From Candidatus Cloacimonetes bacterium HGW-Cloacimonetes-3 (GTDB taxonomy: Bacteria; Cloacimonadota; Cloacimonadia; Cloacimonadales; Cloacimonadaceae): DNA of 52,567 bases. Numbering within the stretch: position 1 is the first letter of the stretch; each line of letters begins with the position of its first letter. Location: the NCBI GenBank assembly GCA_002840645.1, contig PHBO01000015.1, forward strand, positions 954-53,520, written 5' to 3'. Both the position numbers and the translations under genes were made by a program. Of this stretch, positions 52,540 through 52,567 are shown piece by piece. The notes under the pieces are model-generated. The model did no database searches. It worked only from the letters and a program-made list of their open reading frames with translations, and was not told the DNA's origin.

Positions 52540-52567
52540 ATGCAAACAAAAGAAGTAGTCAAGAGGC
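52540..52567 (+). CDS. Start of a truncated gene at the window edge, possibly a transposase
   Basis: An ATG with AGGAGATATAGAA upstream starts MQTKEVVKR before the window ends. The preceding GGATCCTAAATAAGTTGACACC resembles the terminal region of some IS3-family elements. Only nine codons are visible, so identity is a guess. Confidence 0.3.

Overview
The window looks like a chromosomal segment of a Gram-negative, probably anaerobic bacterium of the FCB group, most likely Candidatus Cloacimonadota-like. This placement is inference. It rests on two secreted proteins with FlgD-like/type IX-secretion-style C-terminal sorting domains (YPNPFNP motif), an OmpA protein with thrombospondin type 3 repeats, a TolC/MFP/RND efflux set, an NQR-type sodium pump and low-GC coding sequence. 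No rRNA, tRNA or CRISPR array was found.

Layout. 0.2-3.4 kb: a large secreted LVIVD beta-propeller protein and a PAP2 phosphatase, set among short tandem and dispersed repeats. 3.7-10.1 kb (minus): a tightly overlapping surface-glycan set (two glycosyltransferases, a flippase, an EamA transporter) behind a sorting-domain protein. 10.1-12.7 kb (minus): cdsA, uppS and prfB, the last with a programmed +1 frameshift. 13.2-21.2 kb (minus): OmpA/TSP3 protein, Nfu scaffold, then an RND pump, lipoprotein adaptor, TolC and TetR regulator. 21.8-26.1 kb (plus): a 1428-residue multi-PAS/GAF histidine kinase. 26.3-32.0 kb (minus): a large lipoprotein, a divergent FolD, a YmdB-like phosphoesterase and RNase Y. 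32.0-37.9 kb (minus): a classic infC-rpmI-rplT-pheS-pheT-coiled coil-zapA operon, with a 6S RNA candidate just after zapA. 38.0-38.9 kb: a REP-associated transposase broken by one stop codon and bracketed by its REP palindromes. 39.0-41.3 kb (minus): three tandem secreted proteins resembling stand-alone M4-peptidase propeptides. 41.9-52.3 kb (plus): an EF-G-like GTPase, yebC, ruvC, ruvA, rsmB, a PASTA protein, nqrBCDEF without nqrA, and a conserved-looking unknown. The right edge carries a large hairpin and a truncated gene start.

How genes work together. The glycan set would build, flip and decorate an envelope polymer, with UppS and CdsA supplying lipid carrier and phospholipid precursors. 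The TetR-TolC-MFP-RND set is a complete tripartite pump, but its RND subunit lacks the usual TM4 and TM10 proton-relay residues. NqrB-F would form most of a Na+-translocating NADH dehydrogenase. The most unusual items are the triple propeptide-like array, the RND pump without canonical relay residues, the FolD without its catalytic lysine, the dispersed 40-53 bp palindromes in gene-start regions, and the RAYT/REP unit with a nonsense codon.
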